The notes: generated by a model from the sequence alone, not told the origin. A stretch of DNA of 64,000 nucleotides from REEB95 sp963762425 (GCA_963762425.1 CAVXKY010000013.1:1-64000), one strand, 5' to 3'; positions 1 through 9,088 are shown, counted from the first letter of the stretch. Made by a program: numbers and translations.

Positions 1-117
1 GAATCGGGCGACAGCCGTGCCGCGCCGACTTTCGCGGCTTCGCACGACGCCGAGGGCCTTGCGCGGCACCTGACGCGCGAAGCCAAGAAAATTAGCCCTC
101 GGCTGTGCTACGCCTAG
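1..117 (+). CDS. possible 3' end of an unidentified gene
   Basis: An open frame runs from the window edge to a TAG at 115-117 and would encode a 38-residue C-terminus ending PRLCYA. It converges on gltA and overlaps its stop by a few bases. I do not recognise the sequence. A frame this short is often open by chance in GC-rich DNA, so this may not be a gene. Confidence 0.2.
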   Translation, partial: ESGDSRAAPTFAASHDAEGLARHLTREAKKISPRLCYA

Positions 118-1466
118 CGGCGTTTCTCCAGCGGCATGAAGGAACGGCGGGGGCGGCCGGTATAGAGCTGGCGCGGCCGGCCGATCTTCTGGTCGGGATC
201 GGCGATCATCTCGTTCCATTGCGACACCCAGCCCACGGTGCGGGAGATCGCGAACAGCACGGTGAACATCGAGTTCGGGAAGCCCATCGCCTTGAGGATG
301 ATGCCCGAATAGAAATCGACGTTCGGATAGAGCTTGTGCGAGATGAAATAGTCGTCCTCGACCGCGATCTTCTCCAGTTCCATGGCGATCGACAACAGCG
401 GGTCGTCATGCACGCCGAGCTCGTCCAGCACCTTCTTGCACATCTCGCGCATGATCTTGGCGCGCGGATCGAAATTCTTGTAGACGCGGTGGCCGAAGCC
501 CATCAACCGGAACGAATCGTCCTTGTCCTTGGCGCGCTTGATGAATTCGGGGATGCGCTTCTTGTCGCCGATCTGGCCCAACATCTTGAGCACGGCCTCG
601 TTGGCGCCGCCATGGGCCGGACCCCACAGCGAGGCGATGCCGGCGGCGATGCAGGCGAAGGGATTGGCGCCCGAAGAGCCGGTCAAGCGCACGGTCGAGG
701 TCGAGGCGTTCTGTTCGTGGTCGGCGTGCAGGATCATGATCAAATCCATGGCCTTGGCCAGGACCGGATTGACCCTGTATTCCTCGCACGGCACGGCGAA
801 AGCCATGCGCAGGAAATTCTCGGCGAAGCCCAATTCGTTGCGCGGATAGATGAAAGGCTGGCCGAGCGAATATTTGAAGGCCATGGCCGCGATGGTCGGC
901 ATCTTGGCGATCAGGCGGTAGGAGGCGATCTTGCGCTGCTCGGGGTCGGTGATGTCGGTGGAGTCGTGATAGAAGGCCGAGAGCGCGCCGACCACGCCGC
1001 ACATGATCGACATCGGGTGGGCGTCGCGGCGGAAGCCGCGATAGAATTGCGACAACTGCTCATGCACCATGGTGTGACGGGTGATGGCGTTGACGAATTC
1101 GGTCTTTTGCAGGCCGGTGGGCAGCTCACCGTAAAGCAGGAGGTAGCACACCTCCATGAAGTCGCTGTGCTCGGCCAATTCCTCGATCGGATAGCCGCGA
1201 TAGAGCAGGATGCCGGCGTCGCCGTCGATATAGGTGATCTTGCTCTCGCAGGAGCCGGTCGACATGTAGCCGGGGTCGTAGGTGAAATGGTCGAGGCTGG
1301 AATAGAGCTTGCGGATATCGATGACCTTGGGCCCGACCGTGCCCGGGATCAGCGGCAACTCGAGCGTCTTGCCGGTCGAATTATCGCGCAGCGTGACGGT
1401 TTCCTGATTGCTCCCCGGGCTAAGCGGGGACGCGGGTACGGTCTTGAGTTCGGGCTTGGCCGCCAT
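114..1466 (-). CDS. gltA: citrate synthase (hexameric type II)
   Basis: Condenses oxaloacetate with acetyl-CoA to citrate, the entry step of the TCA cycle, in the cytoplasm. The 450-residue product has the N-terminal beta-rich region of Gram-negative type II enzymes (GSCESKITYIDG near residue 71), HADHEQN with His247 and His250, GPAHGGAN with His285, MGFGHRVYKNFDPR with His326, and NVDFYSG with Asp384. These match the E. coli GltA active-site positions. The ATG at 1466 is preceded by AAGGAG at 1474-1479. It lies 127 bp downstream of gltX on the same strand but has its own likely promoter. Confidence 0.97.
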   Translation of the reverse strand: MAAKPELKTVPASPLSPGSNQETVTLRDNSTGKTLELPLIPGTVGPKVIDIRKLYSSLDHFTYDPGYMSTGSCESKITYIDGDAGILLYRGYPIEELAEHSDFMEVCYLLLYGELPTGLQKTEFVNAITRHTMVHEQLSQFYRGFRRDAHPMSIMCGVVGALSAFYHDSTDITDPEQRKIASYRLIAKMPTIAAMAFKYSLGQPFIYPRNELGFAENFLRMAFAVPCEEYRVNPVLAKAMDLIMILHADHEQNASTSTVRLTGSSGANPFACIAAGIASLWGPAHGGANEAVLKMLGQIGDKKRIPEFIKRAKDKDDSFRLMGFGHRVYKNFDPRAKIMREMCKKVLDELGVHDDPLLSIAMELEKIAVEDDYFISHKLYPNVDFYSGIILKAMGFPNSMFTVLFAISRTVGWVSQWNEMIADPDQKIGRPRQLYTGRPRRSFMPLEKRR

Positions 1467-1495
1467 GGTTGCGCTCCTTTTTCCCTGTGACCCCT

Positions 1496-1524
1496 ATTAT
1501 ATTATTGTTTATGTTGCACTGCAA
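1496..1524 (-). promoter_or_regulatory. probable sigma-70 promoter of gltA
   Basis: On the minus strand, TTGCAG (1519-1524) is separated by exactly 17 bp from a perfect TATAAT (1496-1501), about 30 bp before the gltA start codon. The -35 hexamer overlaps the odd palindrome TTGCACTGCAA (1514-1524), a possible regulator site. This is pattern evidence only. Confidence 0.5.
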
Positions 1525-1593
1525 CAGAAGCCGGTGAAGGGAGCATAGGCCGCTCCGCCGGGTTTGGCAATTAGGGCCGTTTGCGAACTGCTT

Positions 1594-3015
1594 TCAAGCC
1601 CCGGTTCGGCCCTGTTGCGAACTTATCGCATCTGCGAGACGGCCGAGCGATTCCGCGCGTCCCAGGGCGGCCATGACCTCGAAAATCCCGGGCGAGACCT
1701 TGGTCCCGGTGAGCGCCGCCCTGAGCGGCTGGGCGATCTCGCCGAGCTTGAGTTTGGCCACCAGGCAATAGTCTTTGACAATATTTTCAAGGTGTTCGGC
1801 GTTCCACTGGGGCCCGTCCGCCAGCAGGGATAGCGCGGATTGCAGATCCATGAGTCGCGCCCTGGCCTTGGCGTCGAGCAATTTCCTGGCTCCGTCCTCG
1901 ATCGGTATGGGCCGGGATGCCACATAGAAGCGGGCATTGGAAGCGAGCTCCACCAGCGTCTTGGCGCGAGTCTTCAAGCCGGGCATGGCCTTGAGCAAGA
2001 GCGCGCGCTTGGCGGGGTCGGGCGGGGGCGCAATGAAAGGCGCGACCAGCCCGGCCAGCTGGTCGTCCGGCGTCTCGCGGATGTAATGGCCGTTGAGGCT
2101 GTCGAGCTTGGCGAAATCAAAACGCGCCGCCGCGCGGCCGACCGCGTCGAGATCGAACCAGGCGATCGCCTGCTGGGTCGAAATGATCTCGGCGTCGCCG
2201 TGGCTCCAGCCCAGCCGCAGCAGATAGTTCCTGAGCGCCTCGGGCAGATAGCCCATGGAGCGGTATTCCTGCACGCCCAGCGCGCCGTGGCGCTTCGACA
2301 TCTTCTGCCCGTCGGGCCCGTGGATCAGCGGGATATGGGCGAAACGCGGCACGGCCCAGTCCAGCGCCCGATAGATCTGGCTTTGGCGGAAGGCGTTGTT
2401 GAGATGGTCGTCGCCGCGGATGACATGGGAAATTTCCATGTCGAAATCGTCCACCACCACCGAGAAATTATAGGTGGGCGAACCGTCGGAACGCAGGATG
2501 ATGAGATCGTCCAGCTCCTGGTTCGAAACCGTGACCTCGCCCTGCACCAGATCGGCGATGGTCGTGGCGCCTTGCTGCTCGGCGCGGAGCCTTATCACCG
2601 GCTTGACGCCGGCGGGCGCATCCTTGGGATCGCGGTCGCGCCAGGTGCCGTCATAACGCATCGACTTGCCCGCCTGGAGCGCCTTGAGGCGCATCGCCTC
2701 CAATTCCTGGGGCGTGCAATAGCAGTAATAGGCCTTGCCTTGCGCCAGGAGTTTTTTGGCGATTTCGGCGTGGCGGGCGAGGTTGTTCGATTGATGGACG
2801 ACATCGCCGTCCCAGCCCAACTCCAGCCAGCGCAGTCCTTCCAGGATGGCGTCCATGGCCTCCTTGGTCGAGCGCGCGCGGTCGGTGTCCTCGATGCGCA
2901 GCCGGAACCGGCCCTTGTGGTGCTTGGCGAACAGCCAGTTGAACAAGGCCGTGCGCGCCCCGCCAATATGCAGGAATCCGGTGGGCGAAGGGGCGAAGCG
3001 GACGGTGACGTTCAT
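1594..3015 (-). CDS. gltX: glutamyl-tRNA synthetase
   Basis: Charges tRNA-Glu with glutamate. The 473-residue class I synthetase starts with VRFAPSPTGFLHIGGARTA, holding the HIGH-type motif (HIGG, residues 17-20), and has the KMSKRHG form of the KMSKS loop about halfway along, then a helical anticodon-binding C-terminus. The length fits a full GluRS, not the truncated glutamyl-Q-tRNA synthetase. It lies 27 bp after the upstream transporter on the same strand. In many alphaproteobacteria gltX sits directly beside comEC; here about 2.3 kb of transporter and small genes intervene. Confidence 0.96.
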   Translation of the reverse strand: MNVTVRFAPSPTGFLHIGGARTALFNWLFAKHHKGRFRLRIEDTDRARSTKEAMDAILEGLRWLELGWDGDVVHQSNNLARHAEIAKKLLAQGKAYYCYCTPQELEAMRLKALQAGKSMRYDGTWRDRDPKDAPAGVKPVIRLRAEQQGATTIADLVQGEVTVSNQELDDLIILRSDGSPTYNFSVVVDDFDMEISHVIRGDDHLNNAFRQSQIYRALDWAVPRFAHIPLIHGPDGQKMSKRHGALGVQEYRSMGYLPEALRNYLLRLGWSHGDAEIISTQQAIAWFDLDAVGRAAARFDFAKLDSLNGHYIRETPDDQLAGLVAPFIAPPPDPAKRALLLKAMPGLKTRAKTLVELASNARFYVASRPIPIEDGARKLLDAKARARLMDLQSALSLLADGPQWNAEHLENIVKDYCLVAKLKLGEIAQPLRAALTGTKVSPGIFEVMAALGRAESLGRLADAISSQQGRTGA

Positions 3016-3042
3016 CGGGCGCGGTTTAGCATAGCGCGCGGC

Positions 3043-4338
3043 TCAGCGCAGCTTTTCGCGGCTGCGGTCCGTCATGAGATAAACCGCGCCGGCGGCGATC
3101 AGTCCGCCCAGCATCAGGTACCAGGCGGGCGCCAGCGCATTGCCGGTGGCCACGATCAGCGCCGTGGCGGCCAGGGGCGCGGTGCCGCCGGCGAATCCGA
3201 TGCCGATATTGAAGGAAACCGAATAGCCGCTGAGTCGATAGGCGCGGGGGAAGAGCTCGGACAGCATCGCCGGCGCGGTCCCCATCACCAGCGCCAGCAG
3301 CGCGCCGAACAGCAGCTGCGCCGTCCACAGCCCGGCAAGGCCGCCATGACGGGCTAGGTAAAAGCACGGCAGAGCCGCCGCGATTTCGCCGCCGAAGGCG
3401 ATGAGCAGCAGCGTCCGCCGCCGCAGCAAAGTATCGTTGAGCCACCCCGCCAGCGGCACCACGCAAAACGCCAGCGCCTGGGCGGCGGTGTTGATTTGCA
3501 GCGCCGCGCCCTCGCCGACGCCGCCATACCGGCTGGCGAAAGTGGGCAGGAAAACCAGGGTCAGGTAGTTGACGATGCCGTAGCCCGAGGTGAACAGCAC
3601 GGCGAGGATCATCTCGCGCCGGCCGCTGATCAGCGCCCGCTCGAGCGGCGGCATCTTGGCGCGCGAAGCGGCGGGCGCGGCGCGGTCGCTGGCGCCGAGG
3701 CGGCGGCGCAGGAAAAAAGCGAAAGCCGCCAACACGCCCCCGAACAGGAACGGTATCCGCCAGGCCCAGCGCAGGCTTTCGCCGTCGGCCAGCGTCACCG
3801 TGACGGCGGCCATGGCGGCCGCGAGCAGTACGCCGCCGGTCGAGCCGAGATTGGCGAAGCTGCCGGCGAAGCCGCGCCGTCCCGGCGGCGCCGTCTCCAC
3901 CAGATATGTCACCGAGCCGGTGAACTCGCCGCCGACCGAGAAGCCCTGCGCCATGCGCACCAGCAGCAGCAGGACGGGCGCGAAGACGCCGATTTCGGCA
4001 TAGGTCGGGAGAAGTGCCAACGCCGACGTCGCCAGCCCCATCAGCACTACCGACAGCACCAGCACGGCGCCCCGGCCGATGCGATCGCCGAGATTGCCGA
4101 GCACGGCGCCGCCCAAGGGCCGCATCATGAATCCCAGGGCGAAGCCGCCATAGGCGCCGATCAGCGCCGCCACCGGATCCATCGAAGGGAAGAACAGCGG
4201 CGCCAGCACCGGCGCGAGCAGGCCGTACAGCCCGAAATCGTACCATTCGAGCAGATTGCCGACGGCGCCGACGCCCAGCGCCGTCGCCGAAAGCGGCGCG
4301 TAGGGCGGGGGCGGAGACCGGCTCGCGGCGCTGCTCAT
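3043..4338 (-). CDS. MFS transporter, metabolite:H+ symporter (MHS) type
   Basis: A 431-residue, 12-helix inner-membrane transporter of the proline/betaine/citrate/alpha-ketoglutarate symporter group. Group signatures are GNLLEWYDFGLYG in the first helix, RPLGGAVLGNLGDRIGR in the helix 2-3 loop, and RMAQGFSVGGEFTGS in helix 4. The substrate cannot be told from sequence; the group imports small organic acids or compatible solutes coupled to protons. Only 27 bp separate it from gltX, so the two may be co-transcribed. It looks intact, unlike the second MFS gene at 21-22 kb. Confidence 0.88.
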   Translation of the reverse strand: MSSAASRSPPPPYAPLSATALGVGAVGNLLEWYDFGLYGLLAPVLAPLFFPSMDPVAALIGAYGGFALGFMMRPLGGAVLGNLGDRIGRGAVLVLSVVLMGLATSALALLPTYAEIGVFAPVLLLLVRMAQGFSVGGEFTGSVTYLVETAPPGRRGFAGSFANLGSTGGVLLAAAMAAVTVTLADGESLRWAWRIPFLFGGVLAAFAFFLRRRLGASDRAAPAASRAKMPPLERALISGRREMILAVLFTSGYGIVNYLTLVFLPTFASRYGGVGEGAALQINTAAQALAFCVVPLAGWLNDTLLRRRTLLLIAFGGEIAAALPCFYLARHGGLAGLWTAQLLFGALLALVMGTAPAMLSELFPRAYRLSGYSVSFNIGIGFAGGTAPLAATALIVATGNALAPAWYLMLGGLIAAGAVYLMTDRSREKLR

Positions 4339-4445
4339 GGCGCGCGGTCTTTAGCATATCCCGGAAGCGTTCTACACTTTCCCCATGGTCCGGGCGGTAC
4401 TATGGGAACGCCGGGTCAAGAGGCCGGTTGGAAACGGAAAGGCCA

Positions 4446-4661
4446 ATGCGAAGCAAACCCGTCATGATTTCGATTGCGGTGTGCGTCATGACAAGCGCGC
4501 TCGGCGGCTGTGACGCGTACCCGTCTCCCGTCACGATGGTCAATCCGCAAACCCATGCCATGCATCAATGCGACTCCCATAAGCCGGATGCGCGCGAGGC
4601 GAGCGATGATATCGACATGTGCGTTATGGAATATCGGTCAATCGGATATGAAAAAAAGTGA
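4446..4661 (+). CDS. small lipoprotein, unknown function
   Basis: Encodes 71 residues starting MRSKPVMISIAVCVMTSALGGCD: a basic start, a hydrophobic stretch and a lipobox-like LGGC, so a lipid-anchored exported peptide is expected. The mature part contains two further cysteines. An in-frame ATG lies 18 bp upstream, but the start at 4446 follows a purine-rich GGAAAGG and gives a proper signal sequence. No family recognised. GC content is lower than the neighbouring housekeeping genes. Confidence 0.5.
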   Translation: MRSKPVMISIAVCVMTSALGGCDAYPSPVTMVNPQTHAMHQCDSHKPDAREASDDIDMCVMEYRSIGYEKK

Positions 4662-4874
4662 ATATGGAAAAGACGGTCCAAGTTGAGGTTCGACGCGCGG
4701 CCAAGGCCGAGGCCTAAAGCGGGCGAGCCGGTAAACTCATGCCGCCGTATATGTGAGAACGATAAAATTTCCCGCGTCTTTTATACGATAATCTTTCCGC
4801 GGTGCGTTTTGCGCTTGGCTCTATAATAAAACTGGATTAAGCCGCTACCTGTCATCGCAAACGCGGCATTTCAA
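4662..4874. other. intergenic, low-GC region with a TATAAT box
   Basis: No convincing gene in this stretch. A perfect TATAAT lies at 4822-4827 on the plus strand, upstream of the small membrane-protein frame that starts at 4875. No good -35 hexamer is visible at the right distance. Confidence 0.3.
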
Positions 4875-5054
4875 ATGCTCAACGACATAATTCTGTGGGG
4901 GGCCGATCGGGTTTGTAATGTCGCCGGTCTTTTCGGGCTGACGAACCCGAACGTGGCGTGCGTTTACAGCGATAGTATGGGCGCCGGCATTATCTTCTGG
5001 TCGCTGGTTGGAATAGCGGCAGTCCTGGTGACCAGTCGCAGCATCGTAAAATAG
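4875..5054 (+). CDS. small predicted membrane protein (59 aa)
   Basis: An ATG-to-TAG frame of 59 residues with a hydrophilic N-terminal half and one hydrophobic segment (GAGIIFWSLVGIAAVLV, residues 36-52) followed by the positive tail TSRSIVK. This suits a single-pass small inner-membrane protein. It is followed at once by a GC stem-loop. No strong ribosome-binding site is visible and I know no family. The composition and membrane segment favour a real gene, weakly. Confidence 0.35.
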   Translation: MLNDIILWGADRVCNVAGLFGLTNPNVACVYSDSMGAGIIFWSLVGIAAVLVTSRSIVK

Positions 5055-5055
5055 A

Positions 5056-5074
5056 GGCGGGATAAAATACCGCC
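5056..5074 (+). terminator. stem-loop after the 59-aa gene
   Basis: GGCGG (5056-5060) pairs with CCGCC (5070-5074) across a 9-nt A/T loop, directly after the TAG at 5052-5054. The following CCCGTTTCC is only weakly U-rich, so terminator function is uncertain. Confidence 0.35.
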
Positions 5075-5112
5075 CCCGTTTCCGTCGTCTAGCGGCGTAA
5101 AGTATGCAATTT

Positions 5113-5271
5113 CTAAAATAGAGAATGACTTTGCGTGGTCAAATCTCCGTTGTCGGGATGATTGCCATAGTCGTCGCAATTCGTCGGACAGCCATAAGGC
5201 GGCGATAGGTAAACGCATCCGCTCAGGAGCAACGCAATCGCGCAAATCGATAACCTCACCAGGATTTTCAT
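5113..5271 (-). CDS. small lipoprotein (52 aa)
   Basis: Reads MKILVRLSICAIALLLSGCV: a basic N-terminus, hydrophobic core and classic lipobox LSGC (Cys19), then a short mature peptide with PTNCDDYGNHPD. GGAGAGG stands just upstream of the ATG. The 33-residue mature peptide has two further cysteines. Its PTN-x-D-x-YGN-x-P motif recurs in a minus-strand frame of the 11.6-17 kb island near 14.44 kb, so this may be a small repeated lipoprotein family. Function unknown. A longer overlapping frame in another phase lacks these signals and is not called. Confidence 0.6.
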   Translation of the reverse strand: MKILVRLSICAIALLLSGCVYLSPPYGCPTNCDDYGNHPDNGDLTTQSHSLF

Positions 5272-5358
5272 TGTCGCCTCTCCCTGATTTCAACCCCGCT
5301 CATGATACGATCCCTTGAGGACCCTGGGTTAAGTATATAATCCTCTCCCGGCCGGCTG

Positions 5359-7545
5359 ATGACGAGGGGGATCGCCGTGGATCTGGCCCAAGAGGGCGCC
5401 CAGGAGAATGCCGCGCATGTCTGGCGCGGATGGGGAAGGCGGCTTGGGCATTGGCTCGGGATCCAAATCGCCGCCGAGCGCGAGCGCTGGCCGCTTTGGC
5501 TGCCCGTCCACATGGGCGCGGGCATCGGGCTTCATTTCTCGCTCAAATCGGAGCCGCCGGTTTGGATCGGTCCGGCCGCTCTTTTGCTGGCCGCGCTCGC
5601 TTCGGGCCTGGCCTGGCGTTCGGAACGGGCATGGTTTCCGGCGGCGGGGTGTTTGGCTTTCGCCTTGGGATTCGCTTCCGCGCAATTCCAGGCGCATGAC
5701 GTGGCGGCGCCGGTGCTGGAGCGCCGCGTCGCGGGAACTCTCGAAGGCCGCGTCTTCTCGGTCGATCCGCTGCCCGAGGGCTCGCGCATCGTGATCGCGC
5801 CCGCCAGTCTCGGCGATCTCGCGCCCGCGCGATTGCCGGCGCGGGTGCGGGTACGGCTCCGGCACGGCGATGGCGGCGTCGTGCCGGGCGATTGGGTGAG
5901 TTTGCGCGTCAGCGTTGAGCCGCCGCCCGCGCCCGCCATGCCCGGCGCCTATGATTTCGAGCGCGCCGCCTGGTTCCTGCGCCTGGGCGGCGTGGGCTAT
6001 GCGCTGTCGGCGCCCGAGCAGACCGCGCCGCCCGCAGGCGCGGCGCCCGGCGAGTTCGGCCAGGCGCTCAACGCCTTGCGCCAGGGGGTGACCTCGCGCA
6101 TCCGCGCGGCGCTGCCCAATCCCGAGGGCGCGATCGCCTCGGCGTTGATCAACGGCGAAACCCACGCCATACCGCCCGAGGATGCGGGCGCTTTCCGCGA
6201 CGCGGGTCTGGCGCACATCCTGGTGATCGCTGGCCTCCACATGGGCATGGTGGCGGGAATCTGCTTCTTCGCGTTGCGCGCGATCTTCGCGCTCATTCCA
6301 GCGATCGCGCTCAATTACCCGACCAAGAAATTCGCCGCCGGTTTGGCCCTGGCCATGACCTTCGGCTACATGCTGCTCTCGGGCGCGACCGTGTCCTCGC
6401 GCCGCGCCTTCGCTATGATCGCGCTCGCGCTGCTGGCGGTGCTGGTGGACCGGTTCAGCATCTCCGCCCGGGCCTTGGCGCTCGCCGCCGTCGCCATCAT
6501 GCTGATGACGCCATCCTCCGCGATGGGGCCGAGCTTCCAGATGTCGTTCGCCGCGGTGGCGGCGCTGGTGGCGTTCTACGAAAGCTACCGCGTGCAATTG
6601 TCGCAATGGTACCGCGAGTCCGGGGGGATGCGCCGCTTGAGCCTTTATCTCCTCGGCATTTCCTTCACCACCATCGTTACGACATTGGCGACCGCGCCCT
6701 TCACCATTTATCACTTCAACCGCTTTCCGCTTTATTCGGTGGCGGCCAACGTGGCGGCGGTGCCGATCGCCGGTTTCTGGGTGATGCCCTGGGCGATCCT
6801 GTCCGTGCTACTGATGCCGGTGCATCTCGAATTCCTGGCGCTGCATCCGATGGCCTGGGGGATCGACGCGATCTGGGCCATCGCCAGGGGCGTCACGTCC
6901 TGGCCGGGCGCGGTGATGAACCTGCCGAGCATGCCCGCCTGGGGCCTGGGCGTGCTGGGGCTGGGGGGCTTGTGGCTGTGCATCTGGCGCAGGCGCTGGC
7001 GCTATCTGGGATTTGTCCCGGTGGCGCTGGGCTTGGCCTCGATCTGGCTTTCGCGTCCGCCCGACATACTCTTCGCCGATAACGGCAAGCTGATGGCGGT
7101 GCGCGCAACGGACGGCAATTACCTCCCTTCGCTCGCGCATGGCGACCGGTCGGCCGAAGAGACCTGGAGCAAGCGCGCGGCCTCGCATCTCGGCCCGGTT
7201 TGGCTCGGCAGCGGCGCGAGCGCCGACGGGAGCTTGAATTGCGACGCGGGCGCCTGCGTCTATCGCGCGCGCGGGGTGATGGTGACGCTGATCCGCGACG
7301 CCAATCATTTCGACCGCGCGCAATGTTCGGCCGATCTGGTGCTGGCGAACGTGGCGGCGTGGAAAATCTGTCCCGGCGCGCGCATCATCGACCGCGTGGA
7401 CACCTACCGCAACGGCGGCTATGCGGTGTGGCTCGACCCGGGCGCGATCCGAGTCGAAAGCGTGCGCGCCGATCAGGGCGCAAGGCTGTGGAGCCCCAAA
7501 CGGGGGCGGGATAATCTTGGGGCCGATAACGGAGGCCAGCCATGA
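5359..7545 (+). CDS. comEC: ComEC/Rec2-family DNA uptake channel protein
   Basis: A polytopic inner-membrane protein of 728 residues, of the family that passes single-stranded DNA into the cytoplasm during transformation. The order is: soluble N-terminus, two hydrophobic helices and an OB-like region (DUF4131, about residues 60-210), then the competence domain with the hallmark AGLAHILVIAGLHMGM (near residue 285) and many helices. The C-terminus is a reduced metallo-beta-lactamase-like region without an obvious HxHxDH metal motif. The ATG at 5359 is the first in frame. It overlaps the next gene by 4 bp (ATGA). No other competence genes are in the window. Confidence 0.88.
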   Translation: MTRGIAVDLAQEGAQENAAHVWRGWGRRLGHWLGIQIAAERERWPLWLPVHMGAGIGLHFSLKSEPPVWIGPAALLLAALASGLAWRSERAWFPAAGCLAFALGFASAQFQAHDVAAPVLERRVAGTLEGRVFSVDPLPEGSRIVIAPASLGDLAPARLPARVRVRLRHGDGGVVPGDWVSLRVSVEPPPAPAMPGAYDFERAAWFLRLGGVGYALSAPEQTAPPAGAAPGEFGQALNALRQGVTSRIRAALPNPEGAIASALINGETHAIPPEDAGAFRDAGLAHILVIAGLHMGMVAGICFFALRAIFALIPAIALNYPTKKFAAGLALAMTFGYMLLSGATVSSRRAFAMIALALLAVLVDRFSISARALALAAVAIMLMTPSSAMGPSFQMSFAAVAALVAFYESYRVQLSQWYRESGGMRRLSLYLLGISFTTIVTTLATAPFTIYHFNRFPLYSVAANVAAVPIAGFWVMPWAILSVLLMPVHLEFLALHPMAWGIDAIWAIARGVTSWPGAVMNLPSMPAWGLGVLGLGGLWLCIWRRRWRYLGFVPVALGLASIWLSRPPDILFADNGKLMAVRATDGNYLPSLAHGDRSAEETWSKRAASHLGPVWLGSGASADGSLNCDAGACVYRARGVMVTLIRDANHFDRAQCSADLVLANVAAWKICPGARIIDRVDTYRNGGYAVWLDPGAIRVESVRADQGARLWSPKRGRDNLGADNGGQP

Positions 7546-8342
7546 GTGATGCGAAAAAGCCGAGGACGACGGAGGTCCATGCTCGCTTGTGGGGTGCGCG
7601 GGCGCGCGACTGGGCGGATTACCAGGAAGGCCAGGTGCGCGCGATGTACGAAACGGTGCTGGCGCGCTCCGGGCTGAAGCCGGGCATGGCTTATCTCGAC
7701 GCCGGTTGCGGTTCGGGCCTGGCGGCGCAGATCGCGGTTTCGCGCGGCGCGCGCGTCTCGGGCATCGACGCGGCCGGGGAACTTCTGGCGATCGCGCGCG
7801 AGCGTTCGCCCAAGGGCGATTTCCGCGCCGGCGATCTCGAGGAACTGCCTTACGCCGACAAGAGCTTCGATATCGTCACCGGATTCAATTCCTTCCAGTT
7901 CGCGGGCAATCCGGCGCTGGCGCTGGGTGAGGCGCGGCGCGTGACCAAGCCGGGCGGTATCGTCGCCATTGTCACCTGGGGCAAGCCTGAAGGAATGGAG
8001 ATGGCGTCCATCATCACCTCGCTCAAGGAGCTGATGCCGCCTCCGCCGCCAGGATCGCCCGGACCCTTCGCGCTGTCCGACGAGACGGCGTTGCGCGCCT
8101 TCGCCGTCTCGGGCGGGCTCAAGCCCGGCGAGGTCTTCGATATTCCCTGTATCTTGGATTATCCCGATCTGGCGACGGCGTTGCGCGGCTTGAATTCCTC
8201 CGGCGTCGCCGCCCGGGCGATGGAGAATTCGAGCGAGCAGGCGGTGAGCGCGGCGCATACCAAGGCGCTGGCGCCGTTCCGCCAGAAGGACGGCCACTAC
8301 AAGACGAAGGCGATGTTCCGTTGCCTGCTGGCGCGGCCGTAA
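7542..8342 (+). CDS. class I SAM-dependent methyltransferase
   Basis: A 266-residue enzyme of the Methyltransf_11 type. Motif I is LDAGCGSGLAAQ (near residue 50), followed by the acidic GIDAAGELL ribose-binding strand, the GDLEELPYADKSFDIV motif and RVTKPGG. The substrate is not evident; similar proteins act on quinones, lipids or small molecules. Translational coupling to comEC is likely from the ATGA overlap. It converges on lexA with 3 bp between stops. Confidence 0.8.
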   Translation: MSDAKKPRTTEVHARLWGARARDWADYQEGQVRAMYETVLARSGLKPGMAYLDAGCGSGLAAQIAVSRGARVSGIDAAGELLAIARERSPKGDFRAGDLEELPYADKSFDIVTGFNSFQFAGNPALALGEARRVTKPGGIVAIVTWGKPEGMEMASIITSLKELMPPPPPGSPGPFALSDETALRAFAVSGGLKPGEVFDIPCILDYPDLATALRGLNSSGVAARAMENSSEQAVSAAHTKALAPFRQKDGHYKTKAMFRCLLARP

Positions 8343-8345
8343 CGG

Positions 8346-9041
8346 CTAGTATCGCCGCAGCAACCCCACCAGCTTGCCCTGCACCTTGACGCGGTCGGGG
8401 CCGAAGATGCGGGTCTCGTAGGCCTTGTTGGCGGGTTCGAGCGCGATCGAATTGCCGCGCCGCCGGAGCCGCTTCAAGGTCACCTCGTTGGCGTCGATCA
8501 AGGCCACCACGATGGCGCCGTTCTCGGCGGTGTCGCATTTCTGGATCAGCACCGTGTCGCCGTCGCAAATGCCGGCGTCCACCATGCTGTCGCCGGCGAC
8601 CTCGAGCGCGTAATGCTCGCCGCCACCCAGCATTCCGGCGGGAATGCCGATGCTGTTGGAGCCGTCGCCCAGCGCCTCGATCGGCTTGCCGGCGGCGATG
8701 CGGCCGTAAAGCGGCAGGTTGGCCGCCTCGGCGGTTTCGGAAACCGGCAATCCGGGCAGCGCGGTCTTGAAGTCGCCCCTGACCACGGTGGGCGAGAACT
8801 TGCCGCGCGGCGTCTTGGCGGCGCTTTCCTCGGGCAGCTTCACCACTTCGAGCGCGCGCGCGCGGTGCGGCAGGCGCCGGATGAAGCCGCGCTCTTCGAG
8901 GCCGCTGATGAGACGGTGGATGCCCGATTTGGATTTGAGGCCGAGCGCCTCTTTCATCTCCTCGAACGAGGGCGACACGCCCGAATCGGCGAGACGGCGA
9001 TTGATGTAAACCAACAGCTCGTGTTGCTTGCGAGTCAGCAT
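8346..9041 (-). CDS. lexA: LexA repressor
   Basis: SOS-response repressor and self-cleaving peptidase, 231 residues from MLTRKQHELLVYI. The N-terminal winged helix (about 1-65) is followed by the cleavage region GRIAAGKPIEAL with an Ala-Gly bond, the catalytic serine in GDSMVDAG and the lysine of the Ser-Lys dyad in the downstream NEVTLKRL segment. An upstream ATG at 9077 would add 12 residues not found in the family. A consensus alphaproteobacterial LexA box lies 48 bp upstream, implying autoregulation. In related genomes lexA often follows moeA, as here with one gene between. Confidence 0.95.
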   Translation of the reverse strand: MLTRKQHELLVYINRRLADSGVSPSFEEMKEALGLKSKSGIHRLISGLEERGFIRRLPHRARALEVVKLPEESAAKTPRGKFSPTVVRGDFKTALPGLPVSETAEAANLPLYGRIAAGKPIEALGDGSNSIGIPAGMLGGGEHYALEVAGDSMVDAGICDGDTVLIQKCDTAENGAIVVALIDANEVTLKRLRRRGNSIALEPANKAYETRIFGPDRVKVQGKLVGLLRRY

Positions 9042-9088
9042 GGGCGCTCCCCCGAGGGCCGTTTGGAACAAAAGCAAAACCGTTGACC

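Noticed and set aside
4964..5293. 109-codon minus-strand frame
   Set aside because: It overlaps two small frames with better start signals, lacks a signal or motif, and the 52-aa lipoprotein in the other phase explains the region better.
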